Shown piece by piece: positions 1 through 11,802 of a stretch of 64,000 nt of DNA (within the stretch, counting starts at the first letter, position 1; each line of letters starts with the position of its first letter). A model generated the notes under the pieces. It was not told the DNA's origin and ran no database searches. It saw only the letters and a program-made list of their open reading frames with translations. Source of the stretch: Desmodesmus armatus (lineage: Eukaryota > Chlorophyta > Chlorophyceae > Sphaeropleales > Scenedesmaceae). Made by a program: the position numbers and the translations under genes. The DNA lies in NCBI GenBank assembly GCA_007449985.2, contig VIIQ02000830.1, positions 202,857 to 266,856 of the forward strand, read 5' to 3'.

Positions 1-2439
1 ACCCACCGGCGGGGCGCTGTTGCCACGTTCAGTAGGGATGCCCGATGAACAGGCCCGGGGTTGGTAAGTCCTTTTCAGGTGGCTGTTGGTGTCTGCTCAG
101 GGTGGCACCTTGACTTGATCTGTTATTGTAACAACAAGCAACTTCAAGAGTTTGTTGGGGTGTCTGCTCACCCGTACTCCCCCTCGTGAGATGCAGAGGG
201 TGACTGTGTTGAAAGTGGTTATTGCGAGGAAGTATGCGACCTACAGTAAGGCAGAAAGCAGTAGGTATTTGATCAAGGGCAACACTGGAGTCTCCACAGC
301 GCAGCAACCTTTGGCAGCCCCACTCCACAAGCGACTGAGCTGACAGGAACTCGCCACCAAAGCTCAACTGCCCTGGTTGAAGTCAAGACCACACCCCGCT
401 GCTGTTGTTGCCGCTGCAGCCTGATCGCCTGATCGCCCTTGCAGGAGCCAAACAAGGCTCAAAGGGCATAGCACTCCTCAAGAGACACATGCACCGGGCA
501 AAAACAAAGCCACCTGAATATTAACCTGCCGCAGATTGAATCTGCAAAGCAACATGCTGCACTTGCAAGCCGATGCATCTCGTGACAGGCCTCCCAGCTG
601 CAGCCCGGCAGAAGGCCATGTGACGCAAACAGAATGAAACATGGTGCGGCACCTGCAAGCCAAAGCAGCTGCATGGCACTCCTCTCACCAGGACCAACCA
701 TTAGTCCTGTTGAACAGGGTGTCACACCAGTGCGGCCTCACTTACAATGCACCGTGCGGCATGGCATGCTCGAACAGACATGGCGTGGGGCGTCTGCAAA
801 CCCGGTGGTACCCGCATACCCACACACTGTACATCAGGGTGCTTCTCTGGCCCTGCTGGTGCAGCAGACGGCGCCTGGGTTGCACGCGGCGTGCTGCGCT
901 GATTGCATGGCACCCACCAGCATGCCATACTATGTGTGCATCACATGCAGCCGCTGGGTAGGCCCCAGCCACCTCGGCAGCAGCACCGCGGTGGCAGTAG
1001 CACCGGCCCTGCACCCCCCCCCCCGCAAATGCCACTGTTTGGTGGTGCTTGGGAATTCTGCGCTTGCAGCTGCTGAGCTGCAGATGTTTTGGGTGTTTAT
1101 ATCCAATTTTGGGTGTTTATAATGTCTGATAACACTGCTTGGCATGTTCACTCTCAGTCAAGCTGTAACACTGACGCACGTCAAGCATTTCAGAAGGAGG
1201 ACGGGGGGAGAGAAAGGGGGGGGGGTGACAGGGGGCAGGGATAAGTTACTGCGAGCCTTGAAACCACTGAGTGGCCGCCTTTTTTCATATGGTGCCTGTC
1301 CCAGGCGAACCTGGGTCACAGGCAGGCGGTCAGCCCCTGTTACAGGACATCACTCCGCCAAGTTGTTTTTCCCCGAGTGCTCCGAAAGAGGGAATGGATA
1401 GATGAGTGGGCTTGCTTCCACTGTCACTGCCGCTGCTGGCTGGCAAGCCATGATACAAAACACATCACACCTGCAGCTGCTGCCCTGGGCAAGGCACACC
1501 CAGAGTCAAGCAGTGCGTAGCTTTTGCTGCCCCTTATGTGTGGCAAAGGGACAGCAGCAGTGATGTGGCAGGGGCAACCCCTGGACGGGTACACCGCAGT
1601 GTCCCTACCGCTCCGGAGGAGGCAGCCCAGGAGCATCCTACAAACGAGCCCTGTTCAACTGCTTCTAGATTCCCCCTATGGGCGGGCCTTGCGCTTGCTC
1701 TTGCCTTGCACTCGTGCTTGTGACGACAGTAGAGCAGTAGAACAGGGCGGCTCTGCTTCTCGGCATGTAGCGCGAACTCTTCGGGAAGAGATAATGTGCC
1801 TGCAACAACAAAGGGTGAGCCAACCCGCACCTGAGGGAAGACCTCTGGTTTGCCGCGCTTGCTCTTGCGCTCGTTCTCTTGCTTGCGCTTGCTCTTGGAG
1901 GTTGCTTCAGGGTACAACTAAGCACTCGGAGCTCAGCACAATTGTGGGTGGGAGCGGCCAGCTGTGAGGGGATGTGGGGGGGGGGGGGCGAGCGGCAGTT
2001 CCTTGTAACAATGGTCAGTTGATGACAAAGGCGCACGGATGGCAGCTTTGTCCTTCAATTTTCGATTCACAGTACTTCCAGTATGGTTGAGGTCATCGCA
2101 TGCTTCTGCTGACAGTCACGATTTGGCCGCCAAAGTTTCTGATGCAACCGTCGTCCAGGATAAGCTATACATCTGGCGATACCATGCAGATACAATCACA
2201 GTTAAGGCCTTTCTGAACATATCTCAAACCTGATCTTCCACCCAGGAATGTCCTGCTGCGCCGTGTAGCACTTTCAACCCAAGAAACCCAGTCACACTGC
2301 ACAAGCCAAGCAGTGGGCTCAGGGTGCTACAGGTGCCGTCTGCATGCTCCACCATGTCACACCCATTCACCCAATCACCCAAATTTGGGTTGTGACAACA
2401 GTGTTCAAACACTGGCAACAGCCAAGCCATCTGCTGCAG
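1..2439. other. No gene recognised (left flank)
   Basis: About 2.4 kb with no reading frame that resembles a known family on either strand. Open frames of 60-160 codons exist but have no family resemblance and overlap each other in several frames, as expected by chance in GC-rich DNA. It contains short G-runs (around 1201-1230 and 1978-1990). It probably includes the 3' flank of the homoserine dehydrogenase gene, which is transcribed leftwards. Confidence 0.5.
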
Positions 2440-2540
2440 CTGCTGCCAGGCAGCACTGCTGCTGTCATCTCCCCCCCCCCTGCCTTGGGGCCCCGGATGA
2501 CTAACGGCCGCCGATTCGCTGGCAGTCCATAAATATACTG
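2440..2540 (-). repeat. Degenerate copy of HSD last exon
   Basis: The reverse strand repeats part of the final homoserine dehydrogenase exon (original near 2690-2780). The codons for PLVIRGP and the following GG..MTAA-like stretch are recognisable, but the rest is diverged and the frame is not kept. It lies downstream of the HSD stop codon, so it is a 3'-flank duplicate and not a used exon. Confidence 0.6.
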
Positions 2541-2654
2541 AGCACAATACAGACACTCTGTCCCAAGCACAGCCACACAACAATCTTACCAGTATCACCA
2601 TAGATCTCCACACAAGCACACTGCTGCTCATAACAGCACACCCCCACAAGCCCA

Positions 2655-5600
2655 TCACGTGCGCGCACCCGCAGAGTACCTCAGCACTGCCAGTAGATCC
2701 CCAAACACACCAGCTGCTGTGACATCCGCCCCCGCCCCAGGCCCGCGGATGACTAACGGCGTCTGCGCAGAGTACCGCTCCGTAGTGAACACTATCATGT
2801 TCTCCGAGCCGGAGAGCTGCGCAAACGGATGGCTTGATGGGTAATTCTGCACGCTGACACTGGCTGTGCCTGCGACCATGTCGACCTTGCCGACGTAGCG
2901 CATCACACAGCCAGCGTTGGCGGCGTCGGCAGCTTTTGCAGCCATGTCAGCATCGTACTGCGGCACACAACAGCGGTGCAGGGACAAGTGTGCAGGCAAA
3001 CAGCTTATAACTAATTTGCATTGCATTGCAAGGAAGGTGGTGTGGATGCGCAACATAACGATGGATAGACGCTACTTGTGCTGCTTGCAGTCGTCATCGA
3101 CCAGCTGTCATCACACAGATACCTACAGTTATCAGCAACGTGAGACAAAAGCTGCCACCGGCAGAACACAAAGGTGCTGGCAGCATTTCACTACCAGCCT
3201 TATCGGAAAAATGCTGGGCTGCAGGAAGAGCACATGTGGTGCACAGCACACCAGCACACCCCCTCAGGTGCAGGCAACCCTCATCTGCAGCAGTCACTGT
3301 CACAGTACTGACTATCACTGGCAGTGCCTTGCTAAGACTGCAGGAAGAGCACAGCACGCCCCAACTGTATTGTTTCACCCCAGCAGCTGCAGGTACCCCT
3401 TTTACCTGTGGCAGCTGCTGCATGAAGTCCGTGACTGACAGTCCCTGCAGCGGTTGTGGCACCAAGCTGGACACCTGCAGGTCTGACAGGCCCAGCTGCA
3501 AGCCACACTCACGCGCCAGGATCACTACCTTGCGGGCGACGTCAGCACCTGCAGCAGCAGCAGCAGTAGCAGCAGCCGCCAGTGCATGATGAGGGGCAGC
3601 AGGACCAGCAGCAGCAGCAGCAGCAATGAGCGAGCAGCAGAATGAAAAGACGTAGTGTGTGGGCAGAAAGAAGTTCAGCAGATCAGAAGACAGCAGCAAC
3701 AACGCGATGGCAAGGATGTGCTCTGTACAACCTGCCTCGCGGTCACCACCACACACCCCACCCTGCGCACCTGAGAGGTCATCCCGTGGGTCCGGCTCTG
3801 TGTAGCCCAGCTGCTTGGCCTGTGACACTACATCACTGAAGGCGTCTCCTGGCCTGTATGCATAGGCGAACAGCGGTTGAAAAGCAATGGTGGACAGCCA
3901 TGTGGCGACATGCTGTTATAACCAGTGCAAGTACTGCTGGCTAGGGTCGTCGATGGCCCAACCATGTTGAGCTGTATTGAAGTGAACTGATCTGAACTGA
4001 ACTGAACTGTACTGGGCTGTGCTGACTGTACCCCAACGTAACTGTCCCTGATGAATTTCCCAGTGCTGAAGTTCATTACCTGTATGTGTTGAAGAGGTAG
4101 CTGAGAGTGCCGCTGAGAATGCCCTCTATGCTGACCACCCTGTCACCACTGTCTAGAAGGTTTTTCAGGGTAGATATGACTGGCAGGCCGGCACCCACTG
4201 TGGCCTCATACATCCAGTGCTTGCCTGCATAGGTTATTGGGGGGGGGGGGGAGGGGGGGCCAGGGAGGGGGGAGGATGAAGTTGTCATGACAGACTATTG
4301 TGGTTGCAAGCACGGGGCCAAACATGGCCTGATACACCCAGTCTTTGCCTCCAACACAAGATAAGGATACCCTCTATGCTGACCACCCTGTCACCACTGT
4401 CCAACAGGTTCTTCAGGGTACTGATGACTGGCAGGCCTGCACCTACTGTAGCCCCATACATCCAGTGCTTGCCTGCATTAGTGAGAGGAGGGGAGGGGGG
4501 AGGGGGGGAAGAGGGGGGGGGGGGGTGTGAGGTCGGCATTGCAGACTACTGGGGGTGCAAGGGCGGGGCCAGGTGTGGAGTAAAACATCCAGTGTCTGCC
4601 TTTCACACAATACACAACAAGGTGAGTATACAGGCTATGCTGACCACCTGTCACCACTGTCCAGCAGGTTCTTCAGGGTGGGTGCCCACTGTGGCCTCAT
4701 GCATCCAGTGCTTGCCTGCAGGAGTTGAGAGAAGGGGGGGGGAGGGGGAGGAGGGGGGGGATGGGCAAGGGAGGGGGGAGGATGAGGTTGGCATGGTGAC
4801 TGTTTGATTGCAAGGGTGGGGCCAGATGTGGCCCAACACATCCAGTGCTTGCCTGCGAGACAAGACAGGGATGCCCTCTATGCTGGCCACCCTGTCACCA
4901 CTGATCAGAAGAGTTTTGGGGAGATGACTGGCAGGCTGGATGGAGGGGGGGGGGGGTTGGCATGGCGGACTGGGGTGGAGGACGGGGCAAGAGACGGCCT
5001 GGCGAACTTGTGTGGACGCAAGGCGCCACAAGGTGTGGCTTCATGCATCCAGTGCTTGCCTGTAAACGGTATGTAGCCAATGCACGTGGTGAGAATGGTT
5101 GGGGTTAGAGCAAGGTGCACCCCGTGAGGGGGCAAAAGTGCAGAGGCCATCAGTAATTGCTGTGGTTGTATTTGGAATGTCAGAGGCAACAATCCAAATC
5201 CAACCACAGCAGTCACTGATGGCCTCTGCACTCTTTTCCCCTCACCTTGTCCCACCGGCCACGGTTGTGCTTTTTCGCAGCTGGTATATGTCATGGGGGT
5301 CATTGCCCCCCCCCCCCCCCCCCGACACGGCCCAGCCTGACCTGACGTGACATGTGCTGTGCTGCAGGTGCCGCAGCTGTGTGTAGCGCTTGCCCCCCCC
5401 CCCCCCCACACACACACACCCACTGCCCCAACCTGACCTGTGCTGTGCTGCAGCTGCCGCAGCTGTGTGTAGCGCTGCAGGGGCCCACTGCCCAGCTGCT
5501 TGTTGGGTGTGATGATATGAAGGCCCAGGTCCCCCAGCCAGTGGGTGTAGTGCTGTGGGAGGCTGTCTGAGGCAGTACAGTCCAGCAGTACACCAGCTGC

Positions 5601-6889
5601 TGTACCGCTGTACGCTGCGACGTGCTGTGCCAGGGCCTCAGGGTCTGCTGGGACACCCTGCATGATAGAGGGAAGCGGCACAAGACATCACAAATGATGG
5701 ATATGATCAACCAACCAGCCTTTGCTGCAGAACCAGCCAGTTGAGGATGTTTGAGGATTTTTTGAGGATTTTTTTGAGGATTTTTTTGCTGAGAGGGTGT
5801 GATGCTGCTGCAGGTTGATGTGTGGTGCTGAGAGAGTAAGAATGAAGGGAAGGGTGCTGCCAAAGCCCCGGGGCCTGTCGAAACACCCTGCATGATGGGG
5901 TGGGCCATCCCCGGTGGAATACTAATGAGAGGGGAGGGCAGTATGGGAGGAAGCCCTGACACGTCCGCTAAAAAAATTTGAATTTCAAATTTGCTGGGAA
6001 CCTTACATACCATTTGGATGACCTGTTTGCATTACGAGGGCGTGCGGTACAGCAGACTTGGCCCACAGCCAGCCAGCTGCTTGGCTTGCCGCTGAACACG
6101 CCGGCAGCCGCTCTGGCATTCTGCTGCAATTGCTGGTGCTAGTGTTGGTGATGCTCTGTTGCTGAGGGGCGGTTATCAAAGCAACCCCTTTGTTCAATAG
6201 CTGCTGCGACTTCATGTAAAATACTGAGATGTGATAAAAGAAAAATGAAAGAGGATGTAAAGTACCCTGGCGAGACAGCAGGCACTTACTTCAGCCAGTG
6301 CTGTGCGGTACAACAGACTTGGGCCTACCGTCAGTCAGCTGCTTGGCTTGCCGCTAGACAAGCTGCTAGCTATTGTCAGATTGCTGCGTATGCGTGTTCA
6401 TGCTCTGCCGCTGAGAGGCGGTTATCAAAGCAACCCCTTTGTTCAATAGCTGCTGCAACTGGATGTATGATACTGAGATGTGCGAAAGGAAAAGAAAAAA
6501 TAACGAGGATGTCAAGTACCTTAGCAAGCCAGCTGCCACTTACTTCAGCCAGTGCTGCTTGCCAGTCTGTTCCCTGCAGCGGTGTGTCACTGAGCAGCAT
6601 CTTGCGGGAGTTGCTGACTGCAACCACGTGTGTAGCTACGTTCAACCGCTCCCGAAGATAGGCCGTCTGTAGTCAAAAATGGGGTTTTGAGCATACAGGA
6701 CATATCAGGACACAGGTACAGGTCAACTACTGCTGCTGGGCCAGCACAACAGCAGAGCCATGTCACTGCAGATTGGTTGCAAACCAGGAGCAGATTGCCA
6801 ACCTGAGCGTTGATCTGACTCATCAACGCTTTCCCTATGAGTCCGACGCCGAATAGACCCACTGCAACGGACGTTGTTGCCGGCTGCAT
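2655..6889 (-). CDS. Homoserine dehydrogenase, monofunctional (7 exons)
   Basis: Reduces aspartate-4-semialdehyde to homoserine with NAD(P)H, the branch step to threonine, methionine and isoleucine. Exons deduced on the minus strand: 6889-6803, 6666-6544, 5657-5438, 4224-4080, 3853-3771, 3548-3406, 2957-2655. Phases agree at every junction and give about 367 aa, close to the ~360 aa of monofunctional enzymes. The first exon carries the nucleotide-binding turn GLFGVGLIGKAL. Later exons carry LLDCTASD, HIITPNK, the substrate-site stretch YEATVGAGLPVIS, the IEGILSGTLSYLFN motif, DVARKVVILARE, and a C-terminus with GPGAGADVTAAGVFGDLL. No aspartate kinase domain was seen upstream of the ATG at 6889. 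The first donor is GTTGGC, which is weak. Introns contain several copies of exon edges, including four earlier partial or altered copies of exon 4. Organelle targeting is not evident from the short N-terminus. Confidence 0.88.
4340..5080 (-). repeat. Tandem partial copies of HSD exon 4 within intron 3
   Basis: Upstream of the full exon 4 (4224-4080) the sense strand repeats its beginning, a CAG acceptor followed by codons for GKHWM, at about 5071, 4851, 4720 and 4480. The 4480 copy is the longest: it keeps YGATVGAGLPVISTLKNLL through SIEGIL and then leaves the family sequence. The 4720 copy has lost part of the middle, and the 4851 and 5071 copies are short. Only the 4224 copy continues into SGTLSYLFNTY with a proper donor, so it was chosen as the real exon. 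Confidence 0.8.
5112..5249. other. Long imperfect hairpin in HSD intron 3
   Basis: An inverted repeat of about 57-65 nt per arm surrounds a ~13-nt loop. Both arms share the 14-mer TGCAGAGGCCATCA and its complement, and the arm ends pair AAGGTG with CACCTT. The pairing is near-complete apart from one 8-nt bulge and scattered mismatches. A foldback transposon remnant or a small-RNA precursor would both look like this. Confidence 0.7.
6030..6500 (-). repeat. Duplicated segments in HSD intron 2, with exon-2 donor copy
   Basis: Two related units (about 6035-6230 and 6296-6500) share a stretch reading GCTGCTTGGCTTGCCGCT on the plus strand and GCGGTTATCAAAGCAACCCC further on. At about 6287 the plus strand also has ACTTACTTCAGCCAGTGCTG, which matches the end of exon 2 with its GTAAGT donor (original at 6538). 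These are extra copies of the exon-2/intron-2 junction inside the intron. Confidence 0.65.
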
Positions 6890-8643
6890 GGTAACTGTGG
6901 ATCACCTCAGATCACTGACACTTCTGTGGATAGTATGAGCCTTCCGCACTGCAGGACTCTCAGACAAACCTGATGCAATCGATCTCAGACAAAAATTGCG
7001 TAATGCACTGCTTGGCAAGGCTTGAAAGCAGGGATGCCCAACCAGGTTTTGACTGTGCGACAGGTCACGGCTCCACAGTGGTCAACAGCTGTGTTGTAGT
7101 AAGATCGCAGAGGCTGAAGCTGCCGTGTCTGTCAACGAAAAGAAGTGTTTAGTGATGCATATGCATGTGCAGCTGAAGCTAGACAAGCTTTGGGGCCCCC
7201 CAACCCATGGCTCACTCAGTGACTGTGACATGAAGGTGAACAGCTGTGGTCTACCGGACTTTCTGCAGAGCCAAGCAATCTGTGAATCTTTGTAATGCAG
7301 CCAGTTGCATGGAGTCTGTGCATTACATAAGAATTTGCTGCCCTGTGACAAGGCCTGCGAGGCAAGTGCTGCATTAGGTGAGCCGGTGCTGAACAACCAG
7401 TGCTGAACATCGCCTGAGGCACAGCAACAACAGCAACCTGAGGCATGCCGTGACTGCTGACCCTCCTATCTCCTGTCTTGTTACAACACCCACACAGGCC
7501 ACTTTGCAAGCTTAAGCTCGCCACCCCTATTTTCAGTCAGTGTAGCCAGAGCAGCAACACCGCGGTGAATAGCTCCATTGCTGATGGTGTTGATTGATAC
7601 AACATCCAGGCATTACCAGCTGTCCAGGTGCTTGCCACATGCACACCCCACCAGACAGCTGCAAAAGGCTTTGCAAACAGAGCTTAGTCATGGTACAGAC
7701 CCAGTACTAGTCACACAGTTTGTTTGCACAACCAGTGGGCCTGTCCCTCAGGCCCTGCCAATGTGGGGTGGAAATCGGTCCAGCAACCTGCCATATGCAC
7801 TTGCAAGTAAGCAGGTGCGCCTCAGGCTGGACGCCCTGATTGCATGCGCCGACCAGGGTAAAAGATGGTCTGATACAACCTTTAAAACACTTTGCAACAA
7901 GCTCAAAACGGCTGTGAACCAGCCAACCAGGGAACGATAACCCATAAGGGTTGAAGGTGGCCGCACAGCACCAATCCTCGGATGCCGAGGCCCATGCGAG
8001 CATGTATGTGAGCATACAGGTACAGTTGCAAACGACCACGGAGTAACGAATGCCTCAATCTACTTGGCATGTGCTGCGCAGCCCTGGCATGCATGCATAT
8101 GTGTTGTGGTGCAGGCTGACAGGCAGCGCCATGCACACCCACTGCAGTTATGTACACGTACTGCAGCCACCTCACAAACAGCCTTGTAGGGCTGGCAACT
8201 GCACTGACACCTGCAGTCCCCCGCCCCTACAAGAAGCACCACACACTCCCAAGGCAGCAAACGCCCAAGATTCGTTGCTCTTGATGCAAGCCACGCTCAC
8301 GCACAGCTCACAATGAAGCCGTAGTACTCAATTGAAGTGCCGTAGCTGATGAAGGGTCACCCTGATGAAGGGTCACTCCTGAGGAGCCCCCCGCCAAACA
8401 AGGGGCCAAAGGCTCCATGTAACCCAACCTTGTGACTCATCAGCCTGGGGCCTGGTCACACACACTGTCTAGCAATATCCACAAACACACCACAACCGTC
8501 ACTTTTGATAAGCTTGAAACAAGCTGCATGGTTGTCACGCTCCGTAACAGTCAGGGCCCAACACAGGTTCATCAGAACAAGCTACTGTCTCACAGGCAGC
8601 AGCACTGGCTGCTGCGCAACAGCCCCTCACTCAACTCACACCA
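6890..8643. other. No gene recognised
   Basis: The 5' flank of homoserine dehydrogenase and the intergenic space to the first GNAT gene. Frames of 60-120 codons are present on both strands but none resembles a known protein. No RNA gene was recognised. Confidence 0.45.
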
Positions 8644-8748
8644 CAACTATAACAATAATAATATAATATAATATAATATAATATAATATAATATAATATA
8701 ACATATTATACACATATATATATATATAATATAACAATATAACTATAA
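8644..8748. repeat. AT-rich microsatellite
   Basis: An ATAAT/TATAAT pentanucleotide run passes into (AT)n, a sharp A+T island in GC-rich surroundings. It lies about 160 bp beyond the stop codon of the minus-strand GNAT gene. Confidence 0.9.
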
Positions 8749-8906
8749 CACCACAAACCTGCCAGTCCTTACCAGCGTACACCAACTCGGGTGTCAGCAG
8801 CGGCAGAGTTGGCGCTGCTGCTGATGGCGGTGGTGCGCCTCATTTGCTACAAGCCTCATGCGTTCAAAAATTGGTACCAAGTGCCAGTGCTGCCCAGGTT
8901 ACCTTA

Positions 8907-9515
8907 CTACTCCTCCAGGCTGGCTGGCAGCTGCTTGACCGCACGGATGACATAATCCGTGCAACTGATCGCCCTGAAGCAGTCATAGTCCTGGTATCGT
9001 ACCTGGCTGTGCGGCAGGTAGCCAAAGACGGGCAGCAGGTGCTGGGACACCACGTTGGTAGCATCTGCCACGATGCTGCTGCAGCCTGCCTGCTTGGCGG
9101 CATCCATGGTTGCCTGCACCACCTTCCTCAAGTATCCCTTGTTCATGTGGCTGCTGTGGGTGCCCCACACCAGATTGAGGGCGACTGCCTGATTATCACA
9201 GGGAAGATCTGGCAGCGAGTCCAGTAGCTGCATCAGTGGATCAAACATGGCGCTCTCCTCTAGCTGCACTGACACGTACTGAGTGTATGGGAGCGCGAGA
9301 GACACGGACATGATGGGGTTTGAATCGTCTGCTGTAGCTTCCATCATGAAAGACATCCCGCTGGAACAGCAAGCATGTATGAGAGGGTCAAACTGTTGCA
9401 CCCAGCTGGGAACTGTTGCACCCAGTGCCTTGCACATTGGCTCATGACTGCAGAACACCTGAGCTGTGAAAAGACACACGGCGTCCTTGTCTTGTGATGT
9501 GATTGCTCGCAGCAT
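8907..9515 (-). CDS. GNAT-like N-acetyltransferase, copy 1
   Basis: A single-exon frame of 202 aa. It is a paralogue of the protein at 44259-44876: both start MLR, and share SSGMSFM/SSGLSFM, SLALPYTQY, a WGT.S.HM.KGY block, then ATNVVSQHL/VTNVVSQHL, VRYxD and DYVIRAVK/EYVIRAVK. The HMxKGYxRK stretch fits the acetyl-CoA loop (motif A) of the GNAT fold, and the following helix, strand and Phe-Gly step fit motif B. The pattern resembles arylalkylamine-type acetyltransferases, but the substrate cannot be predicted. The ATG at 9515 was chosen because it matches the paralogue's start. The frame is open upstream to about 9656, and an AG precedes the ATG, so a 5' exon is possible. No targeting signal is clear. 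Confidence 0.75.
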   Translation of the reverse strand: MLRAITSQDKDAVCLFTAQVFCSHEPMCKALGATVPSWVQQFDPLIHACCSSGMSFMMEATADDSNPIMSVSLALPYTQYVSVQLEESAMFDPLMQLLDSLPDLPCDNQAVALNLVWGTHSSHMNKGYLRKVVQATMDAAKQAGCSSIVADATNVVSQHLLPVFGYLPHSQVRYQDYDCFRAISCTDYVIRAVKQLPASLEE

Positions 9516-11292
9516 CTGGACTGGGTTGCAATTGCTGTGCTGCTTCAAGGGAGCGAGAGAAAGGGAGAGTGCTGAGAGTGACAGCAACGTAGTTACAACG
9601 GATTGCTGCAGCCAGTTAGCAGGTTTTGATGACTCGGATTGAGCGATTTCAAGCACAAAGCGTTGCAGGTATCTGTATCGCGGTTGGGACCGAGATGTAC
9701 TACTTCTCAGTAGAAGGAGACGTTGGGGTGGGATTCATGGCGATGTTCCCGCGCGCGGTACCACCCGGGTCACCGCCCTCAAAGGTACCATGTTTTCGCG
9801 ACTGACTTGAGAATTCATGATAAGAAAGATGCACTAAGTTACATTTGACGATGCATCGACTGGTCAAGGTGCCAAACTGCAACAGCACTAGCAGTGAGTG
9901 GCAATCAAGTGCTGTCAGCTGACAGGAGTGCACTCAGTTGGGTGCACAGGATGCAATTCGACTGTAGCACATAACGCAGGATATCGGGATCATAAGGACA
10001 CACAGGGATTGGGGACCCTGCAGCAGCTGCTTCTGTTTAAGGGCATGGAGATGTCATCTGTGACTCATGACTTGGGATCAAGTACCCAGACCAACCCAAG
10101 GCCTGGTCTGATGCATCGAGGCGAATGTGGAGTAGTTGAGCCGAAGCCACCCCTGATCACCTTGTCTCTGAAAGCACTCTCACACCATTTCGGTTCCTTT
10201 GGTACTGCTGTTTCATACATGTTGCTGTTGCACAACGCAGCCAAGCTGCACACATGGAAACTGCATGTAACCCTTGCAGTGAGAACCCACATTTGGAAGC
10301 AACCCCAAGACACCATGCGGGCTTGTTCAAGTGTGTTCCTGTCACATCCTGATACAAACTTACACCGCTGAGTTGTTGCTCACCGAGCTGTTACTGCCAT
10401 GACTGAACATGTGGCCCTGGTACATAACAGCAGTCAGTGCAGATCGGCTCGGCAAGATCGGGCCAGTCATGGCAGGGTCCTTCCAGATCACGTGCCACAA
10501 TGCACAGACATCTGTCACCGCCAACAAGCACACCCACAACACAGCAGTGGTGAGCAGGGCTGGCCCCTACCCCTCCTCCGCCCACACAATGCTGCTCACA
10601 CACACGCAGTGGCCAGCTCTAAATGCCCCAGGGTGTGCTGCCGCCGTCACAGAGCACAAGCCTGAAACGTGCCATGCAGCCCTGTGTCTACACACGGCGC
10701 ACAACCACTTCTGCCGTGACATGAAACAGCCGTCAACACAACCAAGCAGAGACCAGTACTGCTTTGTAACACAGGACGGCCAAAAATATGATACAGGGGC
10801 GCTGCTGCATCTGTGGACACACACAGATAGACGCAAGTACCCAGATGCACCCAGAAAGGAACAAGGTCGAGTGCCCTCACAGCCCCAGGCTGCTAGGAGC
10901 AAACACAGCACCCCTCAAACACTGAGACGGCCTCTTCTGGGCACCACACCATGCAACAGTGTGCATTTGGTGCAACAGCTGCAAGCTGCGAGACCCACAG
11001 GCCACCAAACTGCAACTGCTGCTGCTACACAGCCAGCTGCATGTCAAATAAGTCTGTTGGGCCAACAGCAGGCACTCTCTGTATGGAGACTCCAGGGTCG
11101 CATCCACTCCTGTGCTGCTGTTGTCGTGCTTGCAGGACAGCAGTCCTGTAACCACCTGGCTGTTTGCAGTGCTGCTCTTTCGCTGCTGCTGCATCGCTCC
11201 TCGAGGCAACTTCTGTTGTTGCTGCTGCTGCTGCTGCTGCAGCACATACAGCCATGGCTGCTGGGCCCACATTCAGCAGCAGTGATGGCACC

Positions 11293-11327
<35 letters not shown>

Positions 11328-11349
11328 AGAGAGTGAGTTGAGTGCTGGC
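9516..11349. other. No gene recognised; CTG/CAG runs near right end
   Basis: Long open frames (for example 10409-11341 on the plus strand) are low-complexity. They are driven by CTG/CAG repeats at 11212-11242 and 11297-11330 and have no family resemblance. The right part is probably the 3' flank of NOP10. Confidence 0.45.
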
Positions 11350-11802
11350 TCACAGCTCTGGCGCAGGCATCTGTGTTGGCAGGATGCCGAAGCGCTTCTT
11401 GCAGGTGATACGCTCCCTGCTGAACTTGTCATCTGGGGAGAAGCGGGCTGGGTGCGCCGACTTGGTGGGGGTGCCGTCAGGCCCGATTTTCTGCACACAT
11501 GGCAAGAATATGATGATCACAGGTGGTTGTTGTGACCTCCATACCCCTAGAAAGGTGCTGAGCATGGCCCCAGCACCAGTGGCACGGCAACTTGGGCCTG
11601 ACCAGGGCCTGACAACTGCAGCTTGCTGGAGCGGCAGCATCACTGTGCTTGAGCTTCGAACGGGGTTGCGATCAAGTGCTGATCCATGGGCCTCAAACAT
11701 GTGTCAACACCAGCAGTAGCCACTAGCTGCACTGGTCACGCAGCTCACCTTCAGTGTGTAGGTCCTGTTGCCCTCATCGTCCTCGTAGTACATGAGATAC
11801 AT
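11350..11802 (-). CDS. NOP10: NOP10, H/ACA ribonucleoprotein subunit
   Basis: A small nucleolar protein of the H/ACA snoRNP, which guides rRNA pseudouridylation and, in many eukaryotes, is part of telomerase. It bridges the pseudouridine synthase (dyskerin/Cbf5) and the RNA. Two exons: 11802-11749 (18 codons, [18 protein letters not shown]) with donor GTGAGC, then 11490-11350 preceded by TGCAG, with the junction in phase 0. The product is 64 aa, exactly the family's usual size. The second exon contains [20 protein letters not shown] and KKRFG, the family signature. The N-terminal half lacks the zinc Cys pairs of archaeal Nop10, as in other eukaryotes. The intron is about 260 bp and holds no visible repeats. 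The gene is head-to-head with the thioredoxin-like gene starting at 12206. Confidence 0.93.

Noticed and set aside
4080..5080. A second homoserine dehydrogenase gene suggested by repeated YEATVGAG-type matches
   Set aside because: Only one exon is repeated, the copies are incomplete, and all other exons are single.
10409..11341. 310-codon plus-strand frame ending in poly-Leu
   Set aside because: No family resemblance; its end is made of CTG repeats and it abuts the NOP10 exon on the other strand.
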